A DNA stretch of 64,000 nucleotides from positions 40,885,260-40,949,259 of the forward strand of contig NC_090258.1 in NCBI RefSeq assembly GCF_037325665.1. Reading direction: 5' to 3'. Below are positions 14,418 to 25,325 of the stretch, piece after piece (position 1 is the stretch's first letter; every line of letters begins with the position of its first letter). Origin of the DNA: Littorina saxatilis. Lineage: Eukaryota; Mollusca; Gastropoda; Littorinimorpha; Littorinidae. The notes beneath the pieces are model-generated. The model ran no database searches and was not told the origin of the DNA. It saw only the letters and a program-made list of their open reading frames with translations. The translations under genes and the position numbers were made by a program.

Positions 14418-14821
14418 ACCCCCCGCGGGTTAGGGGGAGTCCCATATTTGTTGGGACGAGAAAGAATTTACCCGATGCTACCCAGCATGTCGTAAGAGGC
14501 GACTAACGGTTCTGTTTCTCCTTTTACCCTTGTTGAGTGTTTCTTGTATAGAATATAGTCAATGTTTGTAAAGATTTTAGTCAAGCAGTATGTAAGAAAT
14601 GTTAAGTCCTTTGTACTGGAAACTTGCATTCTCCCAGTAAGGTCATATATTGTACTACGTTGCAAGCCCCTGGAGCAATTTTTTGATTAGTGCTTTTGTG
14701 AACAAGAAACAATTAACAAGTGGCTCTATCCCATCTCCCCCCCTTTCCCCTATCCCATCTCCCCCCTTTCCCCGTCGCGATATAACTTTGAATGGTTGAA
14801 AACGACGTTAAACACCAAATA

Positions 14822-14850
<29 letters not shown>
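14418..14850 (+). mobile_element. SINE family S1, full-length copy with target-site duplication
   Basis: The element starts with CCCCCCGCGGGTTAGG, has a central body shared with five other copies in the window, and ends with GTTAAACACCAAATAAAG plus a (GAAA)n tail. A 12-bp target-site duplication AGTGGATGGAGT flanks it exactly (14406-14417 and 14851-14862). No clear tRNA A/B boxes are visible in the head, so promoter origin is unknown. An internal pyrimidine segment near 14740 is duplicated. Confidence 0.9.
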
Positions 14851-14852
<2 letters not shown>

Positions 14853-14862
14853 TGGATGGAGT

Positions 14863-15567
14863 TCTAACTGAAACAAAGCATGGGTGACCGCTTTATCGCT
14901 GAGAGCAGCGAGAGTTTTAGACCCAAGCACAATGTTCCATAGCAGCGTACGGATAGCCCTAGAAATTAGAGATCTTACCTCTCACGCTAGCGTAAGGCGT
15001 TCGACTTATCAGGGCGACATTATTATTATCATTATCATTATATTTATTCAGACATCACAGTGCGCTAAGAGATTTATTGAGCAAACCGAGAAAATACATT
15101 ATTGAACGAAGCGCGTAGCGATGAGTTCAATAATCATGTGTGAGATTTGCTCGAAGAGGAAACCATCATAACTTTCTATTTCGAGATCGGACTGTTGTTG
15201 CGTGGTCCGTGTGACCTCTTCAGCTCCGCGTTTATCGGTCATGTCATCTTCATCATGTCTTACCAGTTTAATGTCTGGTTTTCAGTGACCAGGATCTTTT
15301 TTCCTCCTTCGCTTATTTGCTTGGGAACAATAGGAAAACTATTTCTTATGTAAGACTTCTTACCTGTGTTCGGGTTTAAAGAAACACAACAAAACTGCAG
15401 TCTTTCTTCTGAGTGACTTGCTATACAATGTTCAATGACAGACTAAAAGGACCGAAAACCCACGTCAGCATATAAAAAAACGACAAAGAATATTTTGAAA
15501 ATGATCATTCCTGAACTCGTTATTGAACATGGTTGGATGACGACCAGATCGTGTACTGGTGAAGAAC
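14863..15567. other. Unassigned non-coding DNA with a hairpin
   Basis: No gene recognised. Contains a short ATT/ATC-rich microsatellite (about 15018-15045) and a hairpin-forming stretch at 15079-15152, where GAGCAAA and ATTATTGAAC recur in inverted form around a CGAAGCGCGTAGCG loop; probably the remnant of a small transposon. Confidence 0.5.
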
Positions 15568-15638
15568 GAGAGAGAGAGAGAGAACGAACGAACGAACTAA
15601 CTTTATTACTCAAGGATGGAGATTTTAGGCTCACGCCT

Positions 15639-15673
<35 letters not shown>

Positions 15674-15770
15674 AGAGAGAGAGAAAGAAGCAGAGAGGGA
15701 GAGAGAAAGAGAGAGGGGGAAAGAGAGAGAGAAAGAAGCAGAAAGAGAGAGAGAGAGAGAAACAAAAGTA
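15568..15770. repeat. (GA)n-rich microsatellite, interrupted
   Basis: Purine-rich GA/GAAA/GAAC repeats interrupted at 15590-15640 by about 50 bp of non-repetitive sequence. Long predicted reading frames across it in both directions are artefacts of the repeat. Confidence 0.9.
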
Positions 15771-16006
15771 CCCTAGGACACGCCTCGAACGGCAACGAAC
15801 ATACTCTGCAATTCCCGTCAAAATCGATGCGGTCGTTTCGGAGCCTATCGTAATCATACCCACCACACGAACGTACCCACATAAACAGCAACCAGCTTTA
15901 TACATCAGATTAGCTGTACCCGGTTATTGTTCGAAAACCTTTACAGCAATTTGCTGGAACAGTCATTCCTTTTTGTGTCATAAAAGATACGCTCAACTCA
16001 TGTAAT

Positions 16007-16008
<2 letters not shown>

Positions 16009-16074
<66 letters not shown>
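16009..16074. repeat. (AC)n microsatellite split by a SINE
   Basis: About 32 AC units. SINE copy S1-2 follows directly and AC repeats resume on its far side, so the SINE appears to have inserted into a CA array. Confidence 0.9.
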
Positions 16075-16076
<2 letters not shown>

Positions 16077-16408
16077 CCTCCGCGGGTTAGGGGAAATAAT
16101 TTACCCGATGCTCCCCAGCATGTCGTGAGAGGCGACAAACGGATTCTGTTTCTCCTTTTACCAGAATATAGTCAATGTTTGTAAAGATTTTAGTCAAGCA
16201 GTATGTAAGAAATGGTCCTTTGTACTGGAAACTTGCATTCTCCTAATGAGATGATATATTGTACTACGTTACAAGCCCCTGGAACAATTTTTGATTAGTG
16301 CTTTTGTGAACAAGAAACAATTGACAAGTGGCTCTATCCCATCTCCCCCCTTTCCCCGTCGCGATATAACCTTCGTGGTTGAAAACGACGTTAAACACCA
16401 AATAAAGT
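16075..16408 (+). mobile_element. SINE family S1, copy 2, inserted in a CA repeat
   Basis: Same order as the copy at 14418 (GCGGGTTAGGGG head, CTCCCCAGCATGTCG, body, GTTAAACACCAAATAAAG) with internal deletions. Flanks are CA repeats on both sides, so the target-site duplication cannot be delimited. Confidence 0.85.
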
Positions 16409-16513
16409 TAAAAACACACACACACACACTCACACACACACACACACACATACAGACACACACACACACACACACACACTCACACACATATACACATACT
16501 CACACACAAACAT

Positions 16514-16559
<46 letters not shown>

Positions 16560-16586
16560 ACATATATACACACACGCATACTCACA

Positions 16587-16629
<43 letters not shown>

Positions 16630-16632
16630 GCA
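16409..16632. repeat. Compound (CA)n microsatellite
   Basis: CA tract interrupted by CT, TA and CG steps. Apparent Thr-His-rich or Cys-Val-rich proteins read from it are artefacts. Confidence 0.9.
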
Positions 16633-17889
16633 AACACAGAAACGAACACGCACTCACAACCTATCAACCACGCACAAAGAATGAAAGATTCTTGGCAAGC
16701 ATAGTAACCGAGACTTGTAATAGGTGGTGTCACGATTTCAGTGACACGTTGGGCGCCTTTCTCAAATTGCAACGTAATGCGCCTGTGCTGGCAGCCGCAT
16801 TGCGGAAAGGTTGTGGCAGACCTTCACGAAATTCACGTGGAAACCGTGCGGGTATCGGGTGATTTCGCTCACCGTTTAGATCACGTGTTCCAAACATGCT
16901 ATAGATGTGTTTGGTAGGCGACCAGTGATTGTCACGGTCAGGAAGATCGCTTGGTTTGGGGAAGCGATTGCCGATTGGTCAGGGAGATCACATGGTCTTT
17001 CTTTCTTTTCTACAAGCTGGGCAGACAACTGGTCTGGGGTTTTGCTCCGTGACTAAGATTTGGAGGATTCCAACGCGTTGCAAGACTGGTTTAGGTCGAC
17101 CAACGGGCTTCTGGCGTCAGTGCAGAAGGCTTAGGACGTAAAGGGATTTGGCTACATACTTTCGCTGACGAGCGGGAGCCAAATATTCAAGCGGTTTGCT
17201 TGGGAGAGCTGCGTTCCACGAGCTATTGAGGTATTTAGACGTTACTTTACGTTGGTGACCGGTCAATGTTTGTGAAATATAAACTCTGTGTTTTGTTTCT
17301 CCATGATAGCGTATAACTTGCTCATTATAACGCTAAATTGTAATCTATGTATGGTTTTTGCAGATATGGAGAGGCGGAGAAAATGTCTTGAGTTGTTATT
17401 AAAAGTCTATCCTTGCAGGTACCACGTGTTCGCTGAAGGGGGAAGTTAGATATGTTTAAAGGTGGTAAAAGGGGGATTGTTGGCATGGTCACTGCACCAA
17501 TTGCTCTTGTTTCAGCTTGTTGCTGGTTGTTGCCGGAGGTGTTGCTGTACGTTTGCTACCTGGCTGCTACCTGTTTGCTGTTGAAGACGGGCTACACTGT
17601 TGCTGTCCTTTGTTCTACGGTTGCTGTTCTACGGCTGTTACTGGTGTTGCTCCAACTTTCACCTGTATGCTCCACTGCGTTTCATCGAATGGACCCTGGC
17701 TACACCAAGAGTTGAGTGCACCCATGCGTAAACGCCCCCCACCTTGTCATCTTTCTAACTCTTTATGAAGAACTTTGAGTTGTGACAACGTGGAGTGTTA
17801 ACGCCAGTACAGGCTAAGACTTTTAACAGAGCAGCTAAGTGTTTTCTAACTTTACACGGTTCAGCGTGTTCTTATTATTTCATAAACTT
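16633..17889. other. Unassigned DNA between repeats
   Basis: Moderately GC-rich. A forward frame at 17452-17715 is rich in Leu and Cys but overlaps an equally open neighbouring frame and shows no family motif. I see no reliable gene. Confidence 0.4.
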
Positions 17890-18361
17890 TAAAGGTACCT
17901 GGGGCTTTTAGTCATACCTCAGGCAGCTATCCGTTAGAAGAACTACCAAGTTTCATTGACTTGCACCCAAAGAGTCAAAAACTGCGATTTTTTTACGAAT
18001 TAATTTCGTACTCGGACCCGGCTGGTCTTGACCTATTTTTGGATCTAAATTTAGATCAGGTAGATCACCACATCATGCACAAAAAGACACATCACTAGCA
18101 AACTATGTCAGACGTCATCATGAGTTTGTGTAAAACAAAATGGAGGCCGGAATCACTCAGTTGAATCGAACTCCGACCAAACACCACGTAATAACTAGGT
18201 TAATTTATGCTCTCGCGTGAACAAGGAACTGTCGAGCTTCACAGATGTCGTCGTTAGGTAGTTTTGGGTTTGTTGTACTACCACAGGAGGATTTTTGAAC
18301 TGTAAATGCACTCAGCTGCAACAAAAACGCAAAACGAAGGCTGTGAGCTGCACTGTGCCTT
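17890..18361. mobile_element. Possible TTAA-type MITE
   Basis: Starts TTTAAAGGTACCTGGGG and ends CACTGTGCCTTTAA. The ends are inverted copies of AGGYAC next to TTAA on both sides, as for the better supported element at 35882-36499. Short, imperfect terminal repeats keep confidence low. Confidence 0.35.
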
Positions 18362-18548
18362 TAACTGGCTTTTGTCAGGTTTTTTTTATTTTTTTTACGA
18401 CTTGGTTGTAAAAACACTTTTGGCTTCACGAGAAGAGGGAGGTGGAGAGTTAGTGTATATATACAGACGTCTAGAACTTATACCATTGTTGATTCTTACT
18501 TCTTTGTGTGACTGCGAGAGTGGATCGTGGTGTGGTTAGTCAGTTGGC

Positions 18549-18607
18549 CCGTCGCGATATAACCTTGAACGGTTGAAAACGACGTTAAACACCAAATAAA
18601 GAAAGTA
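18549..18607 (+). mobile_element. SINE S1 tail, 5'-truncated (about 60 bp)
   Basis: Only the 3' tail of S1 is present (CCGTCGCGATATAACC to CACCAAATAAAGAAAG). Flanking AGTCAGTT appears at 18538-18545 and 18608-18615, a target-site duplication, so this is a real, heavily truncated insertion rather than a deletion product. Confidence 0.75.
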
Positions 18608-18911
18608 AGTCAGTTAGCAGTAATTGACCGTTTTAGGTCATTCATTTGAATTCTAAAACGTGACAGGTGCAACGTCTTGGACCAGAAACATGGACTTTCT
18701 TTTACGTGTTCCGTGACGTTATTGTAGGTTTGACGTCATAATGACACAGGAGCGAAACAAAAAGACGAAGGACACGAGGGCAAGCAAACTCATTTGTTTT
18801 AGGGGATCTTGAAAACAGGGGGAGGTAAGGCCCGGAAGATAAGAGTTACGGAACTTGTTTGCAATCGTCACTACGCTGTGCATTGATCGGTGTCGGATAC
18901 TTTTAAAACCA

Positions 18912-18998
18912 AACAAGAGGCGAAGCCTTCAAGGCTCCCGTAAGAAATCAACAAACAGTAACATAACACAAACTCACTCACTCCGTAACACACACACA

Positions 18999-19036
<38 letters not shown>

Positions 19037-19050
19037 CACACACACAGTTA
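18912..19050 (+). mobile_element. R2 repeat, left part, with (CA)n
   Basis: Begins ACAAGAGGCGAAGCC, continues with GGCTCCCGTAAG and passes into a CA microsatellite, as in the other R2 left ends at 21168 (minus), 23417 and 30119. Confidence 0.8.
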
Positions 19051-20059
19051 AAACTAACGCATCATATCAACTCCATGTATAATTTTCAAAAGAAGGCAAA
19101 CAGATAAAATGACTAGGGTAATAGGTTAGGTACCTGCCATGTGGGCACTTTTTCCACTGCTGTCCTCAGTCCTATACTTTTCATCAAGACTTGTCACCAT
19201 GCCGAGTAGATCTAAATTCGGAAGTCTTCATGTGGCTGAGGCATATATCTGACATAGCGTCGATCTTGTTGTAGGTTAACCTCCTTTCTGAAACAAATGG
19301 CAAAATGCGATTAGTTATGATGACTACAACCTACACAAATATAAACAGTGTTTTGAAACAGAATAGTCAGGTTATACAAGCCACTTTACCTATGCAGCAT
19401 GGTAACCCTACAATATGCGAAACATGTCGACTGCAGCAGCCTGGTTCTTAAAATAATTCTGACGGTCAACACAGCCAGAAATGCCAACAAAGACAAGAAA
19501 GCTGTGGCAAGGTAAGCTTACCAAACGTTACATAGCGAATCATATGATAGTGCGTAAACAGCAAACAGTAGATCTACAATCAAAGAGAGGATCGAGTCTG
19601 GAATGAAACGCGATACAGATCTAGCATTCAAAAACTGTCTCTCACGTTCAAGGAAGTTGTTGCAAAGTACTTAAGACTTACTAAATTGTACAGACAAAAC
19701 CATGACAGTGCATGTTTTGAATCTGAGGAAAAAATCGTGATCATTTTGACTTTGAGAACAGATTCATTCCGTTTCCTTATATCTGCATGTTCAAGTAAAT
19801 GGTGGACAGTTTTTTTCGGGCAGAGTAAACTTAACTTGAGACTCTACTGCAAGTCTTGAAATTCACATAAATCGAACCACGAGCAAAGACATCCAAACAT
19901 TACAGGCACTTTAGATCAACTCATTTCACTAGAGGTGACTGCCTAGCACTGTGTTTGACATCTGTGTCTGCTGAAATAAAAAGAAATTAAAACAAAACGG
20001 ATTAACAGTAGGTGACACGTTATCAGAGTGGGAGACACTAGATCTGTCTCTGAACTTAC
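19051..20059. other. Intergenic or intronic DNA, no clear gene
   Basis: On the minus strand 19132-19288 is bounded by a plausible acceptor (TTTGTTTCAG) and donor-like GGCAG/GTACC and could be an exon, but it has stops in all frames within about 35 codons. Nothing else recognised. Confidence 0.3.
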
Positions 20060-20124
20060 CGGGATACGGCTGCAAGATCGACACTGACTGCCGCGCTTTC
20101 GACAGCTCTTTCTCGCGTGGACAT
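20060..20124 (-). CDS. Candidate first coding exon, unknown protein
   Basis: On the minus strand an ATG at 20124 opens a 21-codon stretch, MSTRERAVESAAVSVDLAAV followed by Ser, that ends with two bases of the next codon at a strong splice donor (CCG/GTAAGTTC). Composition is protein-like, but no partner exon is certain: the candidate at 19132-19288 would add only about 24 codons before a stop. Function unknown; it could be a chance match to a splice site. Confidence 0.25.
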
Positions 20125-20496
20125 TGGAAACACGCTGTGCAGATCAAATTGTAGGAAATCTCCCTTTGGTATCTTCTTTATTTACTTTTCTGGAGCTTAG
20201 AAACCGAACAACATGAAATCGTCTTCCCCGCCGAATCGGCGAGGTGAGAACTGGACCACAATCCTTCGCGCGACCCCTGACCTGATCTTGACACCTGACC
20301 TGCCGTCTACATGCCAAACACGACACAAATCAGTCAACTGCTTGTACCCCTTCAAAACCCCCCACCACCCGTTTTCTTTGGATACACGCTTTAACTACAC
20401 ACATGCCGACACAATGTTGATCATTGCTTCAATAATTTGAAGATGGTGCTTGAAAATTAACCACGTGAAATGAGTATTTCGGTGTTTAGCCAAAAA

Positions 20497-20608
20497 TGTT
20501 AAAGTTTCTACCACAGACATACACACATACATATATACATACGCACGCACGCACGCACAGACAGACAAAGTTTACCATCGCATAGGCTACACTTACGTGA
20601 GCCAAAAA
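20497..20608 (+). mobile_element. R2 repeat, right part (arm of an inverted pair)
   Basis: TGTTAAAGTTTCTACCACAG, a CATA/CGCA microsatellite, then GCATAGGCTACACTTACG and GTGAGCC. It faces the R2 copy at 20720-21168, giving a palindrome with arms of about 112 bp and a spacer of about 110 bp. Confidence 0.85.
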
Positions 20609-20719
20609 CAGTCATCGCCGAGACCATATTAAGATAGTCTCGACTAAGAACACCGAAAAACCGAGACGGTTCACGCTCGTTTCCGCGTAGCGCGCGAATG
20701 CAGTACTTACTTAAACCTA

Positions 20720-21023
20720 TTTTTGGCTCACGTAAGTGTAGCCTATGCGATGCTAACTTTTGTCTGTCTGTGCGTGCGTGCGTGCGTGCGTATGTATGTA
20801 TGTATGTATGTATGTCTGTGGTAGAAACTTTAACATTTGAAGACGTCACAACATTTGAAGACGTCACATTATGACGTAAGAGGGTTAGACGTCACGCGAA
20901 GGAATTACTGAAAGTCTCGGTCATTGTTCTTTTGAGCGGGCCGAGACTAGTTTTTTCTTCGAAATCGGCCATTCAGATCTAGATCTAGTGTCTCGCTTTC
21001 TTGCACAGTGTCACCTATGCCGC

Positions 21024-21100
<77 letters not shown>

Positions 21101-21168
21101 CGAAGTGATTGAGTTTGTGTTACTGTTTGTCGATTTCTTACGTGAGCCTTGAAGGCTTCGCCTCTTGT
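20720..21168 (-). mobile_element. R2 repeat, complete copy
   Basis: Read on the minus strand it runs from ACAAGAGGCGAAGCC through GGCTCACGTAAG, a CA microsatellite, AGATCTAGATCT, CTAGTCTCGGCCCGCTC, two copies of GACGTCTTCAAATGTT and a CATA/CGCA microsatellite to CTTACGTGAGCC. GGCTCACGTAAG near the start and CTTACGTGAGCC at the end are inverted copies. No coding capacity; a non-autonomous element of unknown superfamily. Confidence 0.85.
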
Positions 21169-21174
21169 CTCTAA

Positions 21175-21607
21175 TTCTGAGCACATTATTATAGTAAACA
21201 TGACATATGTATATGCTTTTGAAATCAGGAGCAATTGCGGAATACGATGCAATCATTTTTGAATAGATCTATTAGTGAAAAATCGGTTTTAATGAAAACT
21301 TTAATGAGCACACTAATTATTGTTTACGCTGCGGAGCTGAAATTCAATCCCATAGTCCGGACTTCGTCGAAGATTGCTTGACCAAAACTGCAATCAATTT
21401 GATTGGAAAATGAGAGCGTGACAGCCGGATATGACGTCATCAAAGACATTTATCGAAAAAATGAAAACAAAGTCCGGGGATATCATACCCAGGAACTCTC
21501 ATGTGAATTATCATGAAGATCGGTTCAGTAGTTTTCTCTGAATCGCTCTGCACACACACACGCACATACATACGAACATAGTCAAAACTTGACTAAATGT
21601 AAAAAGA
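21175..21607 (+). mobile_element. R3 repeat, older partial copy
   Basis: Diverged match to the right half of R3: GACTTCGTCGAAGATT, GCCGGATATGACGTCATC, CATACCCAGGAACTCTC, an ACAC stretch, then GTCAAAACTTGACTAAAT at the end. Confidence 0.75.
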
Positions 21608-21611
21608 GCGC

Positions 21612-21616
<5 letters not shown>

Positions 21617-21653
<37 letters not shown>

Positions 21654-21680
21654 ACGTGTGTGTGTGTGTGTGTGTGTGCT
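21617..21680. repeat. (TG)n microsatellite
   Basis: Two TG tracts separated by CACG. Confidence 0.9.
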
Positions 21681-22491
21681 GTGACATGAAACCGTTGGCA
21701 ATGTGCTATTCAGAGTAATTTGTTGATGATGTTTTCGTACAGTATTCCCTATAAACCTGCTAAATACGAATGTGGTTCGAACGGACATTGTTCAATGATT
21801 ACAAAATGTTTCTCTGTGATCAAAGGAACTCATGGGCCATCTAATGTTATTAACTGTTCGGATTAAATTCGTCAAAGTCTAAAACCTGACTCGGCATTAA
21901 CGGTCAATGAACCGTGACAAGACTACAATGGATGGAACTAATCAATCACTTCTGCCTTACAAGACCTTCTCGACAAGTACCGGGATTTAAAGGGGAACCG
22001 ACAGTACCTGCTATTCAGACTTTGTCGTGGGACAGAGTTTTCTTCCACACGAGATTACGTTGATTGTCTAACGAGGCCGTCAACTGAACAACGGTAGTTG
22101 AATGCGGTTTCTGTCTGATCATGCCGTCAGGAGAAGGGCTCCTTATATGGACCACCTCCTGTTCCGACAAACTAACGGCGCTCAAAACAATTGCATTCGC
22201 TGTATTCACCCTCTCCGGATAACTTGCACATGTCAAAACAGTTGCAGAACCACAAACCTCAAAACCGTTAGGCTTTTTCTCTTTTTGTCACTTTTGGCAG
22301 CGTTCACTCTAAATTTGTCGCCTAAAACGGACTCGTTTCTGTGCACAGCAAAAGCTGTTATCACACCAAAATTGCTAAATATGACAGCTAGGACCGTATT
22401 TGTTACATGTTAGCAGTGTTGACCTCGAACTGCAAACAAAAAATAATAGCAAATTATCAAAGTATGTGTGTGTCCCCTAATATGGACCACC
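21681..22491. other. Unassigned DNA with two CArG-like boxes
   Basis: No gene recognised. CCTTATATGG at 22141-22150 and CCTAATATGG at 22476-22485 lie in a shared context ending in ACCA; a third copy is at 23253-23262. Confidence 0.4.
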
Positions 22492-22502
22492 TTCAACAAA
22501 TC

Positions 22503-22899
22503 TTTCTTTTCTTTCTTTCTTTATTTGGTGTTTAACGTCGTTTTCAACCATTCAAGGTTATATTGCGACGGAGGGAAGGGGGGAGATGGGATAGAGCCAC
22601 TTGTCAATTGTTTCTTGTTCACAAAAGCACTAATCAAAAATTTGCTCCAGGGGCTTGCAACGTAGTACAATATATTACCTTACTGGGAGAATGCAAGTTT
22701 CCAGTACAAAGGAACATTTCTTACATACTGCTGGACTAAAATCTTTACAAACATTGACTATATTCTATACAAGAAACACTTAACAGGGGTAAAAGGAGAA
22801 ACAGAATCCGTTAGTCGCCTCTTTCGACATGCTGGGGAGCATCGGGTAAATTCTGTCTCGTCCCAACCAATATGGGACTCCCCCTAACCCGCGGGGGGT
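22503..22899 (-). mobile_element. SINE family S1, full-length copy, minus strand
   Basis: Complement of the S1 consensus, from the CCGCGGGTTAGGGGG head at the right end to a TTTC-rich tail at the left. An 11-bp target-site duplication TTCAACAAATC flanks it at 22492-22502 and 22900-22910. Confidence 0.9.
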
Positions 22900-22910
22900 T
22901 TCAACAAATC

Positions 22911-23416
22911 GAAGAAAACAAAAGCTATGAGCTATTGTCATGAATTCATTGAGAAGTTTGCTACAAATAACCTATAACTAGCCCCCTAGATTTAAAAACA
23001 AAAAAATCAAATAGTCATCTTTTCGTGGTAGTTGATAATTTCACTTATTTTCACTCCGTTTTTGATAAGCTTCTTTAGTTTCCCGGTGTGCTTCAAGTAT
23101 TGCCTTCATCGACCCGAAACAGATAAATCTAAATTATAGTTTGATTAGTCTGACTTGCACACTAAGTTGTATCGTGTTATTTTGAAGTATAAAGGGCTTT
23201 TAACAGTGGTTCGAGAAGGCCTCTTCACTGGTTCATGTTAGGCGCCCAGGCTCCTAATATGGACCATTCGTGATTTTTTTCTGTATTTAATTTTTGCTGA
23301 ATATCTATCAAAGTTAATTCACTCTAACTAGGCCTAACGGTTGACCTAAGAGAGAAGGACTACCAAACACAAAATGAAACTTCTTCGCAAGAAAACAAGC
23401 TAGTTATCAGCATAAA
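22911..23416. other. Unassigned AT-rich DNA
   Basis: No gene or repeat family recognised apart from the CArG-like box at 23253-23262. Confidence 0.4.
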
Positions 23417-23497
23417 ACAAGAGGCGAAGCCCTCAAGGCTCCCGTAAGAAATCGACAAACACGACCGCACACTCACGCACGCACACACAGACACACT
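23417..23497 (+). mobile_element. R2 repeat, left-end fragment
   Basis: ACAAGAGGCGAAGCC and GGCTCCCGTAAG followed by a short CGCA/CACA tract; it stops there. Confidence 0.75.
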
Positions 23498-23909
23498 TTT
23501 AAACTGCATCAGCATAATTATCATGGCAAAGCTTATCCATAATCATTAACCTACCATAGAGCTTGCGTATCAGGATAATATATTCTTGAGTTAAAGATAT
23601 GGGCGTCACGATGGTCACACTCAGAGAGGTTCACATGAAGTTATTTTCCCTGGTCCTGCCGCTCCCATGGGGTCGCCTTCACGCGGCGGGAGTGTTTCCA
23701 CAGAGCTACCCCACCCCTTTACTTCTCTTTTTTTGTCTTATTTCTGCCTTACCAGTCCTTTCACCTATATTTCCTTCCAAGAAAACTCTCCCTACTATTC
23801 CCTGCAGTTTTCCAATTCTTTTCTTGTTGTCTTATTTCTACCTGACTGGATCCATCACCTTTATTTCACTTACCAAAAGTCTTCTTTTCCACATCCTTAT
23901 TTCTCTGCC
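23498..23909. other. Unassigned DNA left of a SINE
   Basis: Two overlapping forward reading frames (23599-23988 and 23667-23924) are rich in Phe, Leu, Pro and Ser, reflecting a pyrimidine-rich strand; neither has a recognisable domain. Confidence 0.4.
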
Positions 23910-24264
23910 CCCCGCATGTCGTAAGAGGCGACTAACGGATTCTGTTTCTCCTTTTACCCTTGTTGAGTGGTTCTTGTATAGAATATAGTCAATGTTTGTA
24001 AAGATTTTAGTCAAGCAGTATGTAAGAAATGTTTAGTCCTTTGTACTGGAAACTTGCATTCTCACAGTAAGGTCATATATTGTACTACGTTGCAAGCCCC
24101 TGGAGCAATTTTTTGATTAGTGCTTTTGTGAACAAGAAACACTTAACAAGTGGCTCTATCCCATCTCCCCCCTTTCCCCTATCCCATCTCCCCCCTTTCC
24201 CTCGTCGCGATATAACCTTCGTGGTTGAAAACGACGTTAAACACCAAATAAATAAATAAATAAA
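23910..24264 (+). mobile_element. SINE family S1, 5'-truncated copy
   Basis: Starts inside the S1 body (GCATGTCGTAAGAGGCGAC) and ends with CACCAAATAAATAAATAAAT. Possible target-site duplication TTTCTCTGCC / TTTCACTGCC (one mismatch) at 23900-23909 and 24265-24274. It abuts an R3 fragment on its right. Confidence 0.8.
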
Positions 24265-24267
24265 TTT

Positions 24268-24396
24268 CACTGCCTTTTGTACGAGCGGCGGACTACGGTC
24301 ATTGTGAAAAAAATGCAGTGCGTTCAGTTTCATTCTGTGAGTTCGACAGCTTGACTAAATGTTGTTATTTCGCCTTTCGCGACTTGTTTGTTTTGC
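24268..24396 (-). mobile_element. R3 repeat, left-end fragment
   Basis: On the minus strand: ACAAGTCGCGAAAGGCG, TTTAGTCAAGCTGTCG, CACAGAATGAAACTGAACGC, the left end of R3, cut at the SINE. Confidence 0.75.
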
Positions 24397-24767
24397 AGCC
24401 ATTTTTTGCTAGTGTACAAAGGGAAACTGACTACTCGCATGAACAAGAGAAATTAAGTCGGGGAGATCTACGCACCACAAGTCTACATGGCGTAGCTGTC
24501 AGAGGCCCGCGGCATTGTTAGACTGTAATTGTTATCAGAGACCTCCTGACTCGAAAGTTGATGCTGAACTGGCCTCTCCCCTTCAACTGATTGCGCTGAC
24601 AGAGGCGTGTCATATCATACCCGCGCAGTCAATGTTCTTAAAGATAAAAAGTTAAACAAATCTTTGGAGCAAACATTTAATATAGCCAGGTAAAAACGTC
24701 CCGTGGGCTAAATTTTTGTTTCAATATAGCCGGGATTTTAATATAGCCGACTTCAATGTAGCCAACA

Positions 24768-25325
24768 TTTTTGAGTCACTTGAGAAAAAGTGACTCTATG
24801 TAATCGGTCAGTGTTAGTCTGTCCGGCCGGCCGGCCGTCCGTAGACACCACCTTAACGTTGGACTTTTCTCGGAAACTATCAAAGCGATCGGGCTCATAT
24901 TTTGTTTAGTCGTGACCTCCAATGACCTCTACACTTTAACGATGGTTTCGTTGACCTTTGACCTTTTTCAAGGTCACAGGTCAGCGTCAAAGGAAAAATT
25001 AGACATTTTATATCTTTGACAAAGTTCATCGGATGTGATTGAAACTTTGTAGGATTATTCTTTACATCAAAGTATTTACATCTGTAGCCTTTTACGAACG
25101 TTATCAGAAAAACAAGGGAGATAACTAGCCTTTTCTGTTCGGCAACACACAACTTAACGTTGGGCTTTTCTCGGAAACTATAAAAGTGACCGGGCTCAAA
25201 TTTTATGTGAACGTGACTCATTGTGTTGTGAATAGCAATTTCTTCCTGTCCATCTGATGCCTCATATAATATTCAGAACTGCGAAAGTGACTCGATCGAG
25301 CGTTTGCTCTTCTTGTTTAACAAAG
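24768..25325 (+). mobile_element. R4 dispersed repeat
   Basis: Begins with a hairpin-forming GAGTCACTTGAGAAAAAGTG, then a GGCC/CCGT-rich stretch. AACGTTGGACTTTTCTCGG (24855) recurs imperfectly at about 25155, so the element has an internal duplication. It ends in GTGACTCGATCGAGCG. It abuts R3 directly. Superfamily unknown. Confidence 0.65.

Noticed and set aside
15616-16005. 129-codon forward frame rich in Arg and Glu
   Set aside because: It is produced by a GA microsatellite; frames on both strands are equally open and no domain is visible.
16269-16772. Several Cys/Val- or Thr/His-rich proteins
   Set aside because: Direct translation of CA/TG repeats in all frames.
17140-17470. Possible LTR-like boundary
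   Set aside because: No matching second copy, no primer-binding site and no associated coding sequence could be seen.
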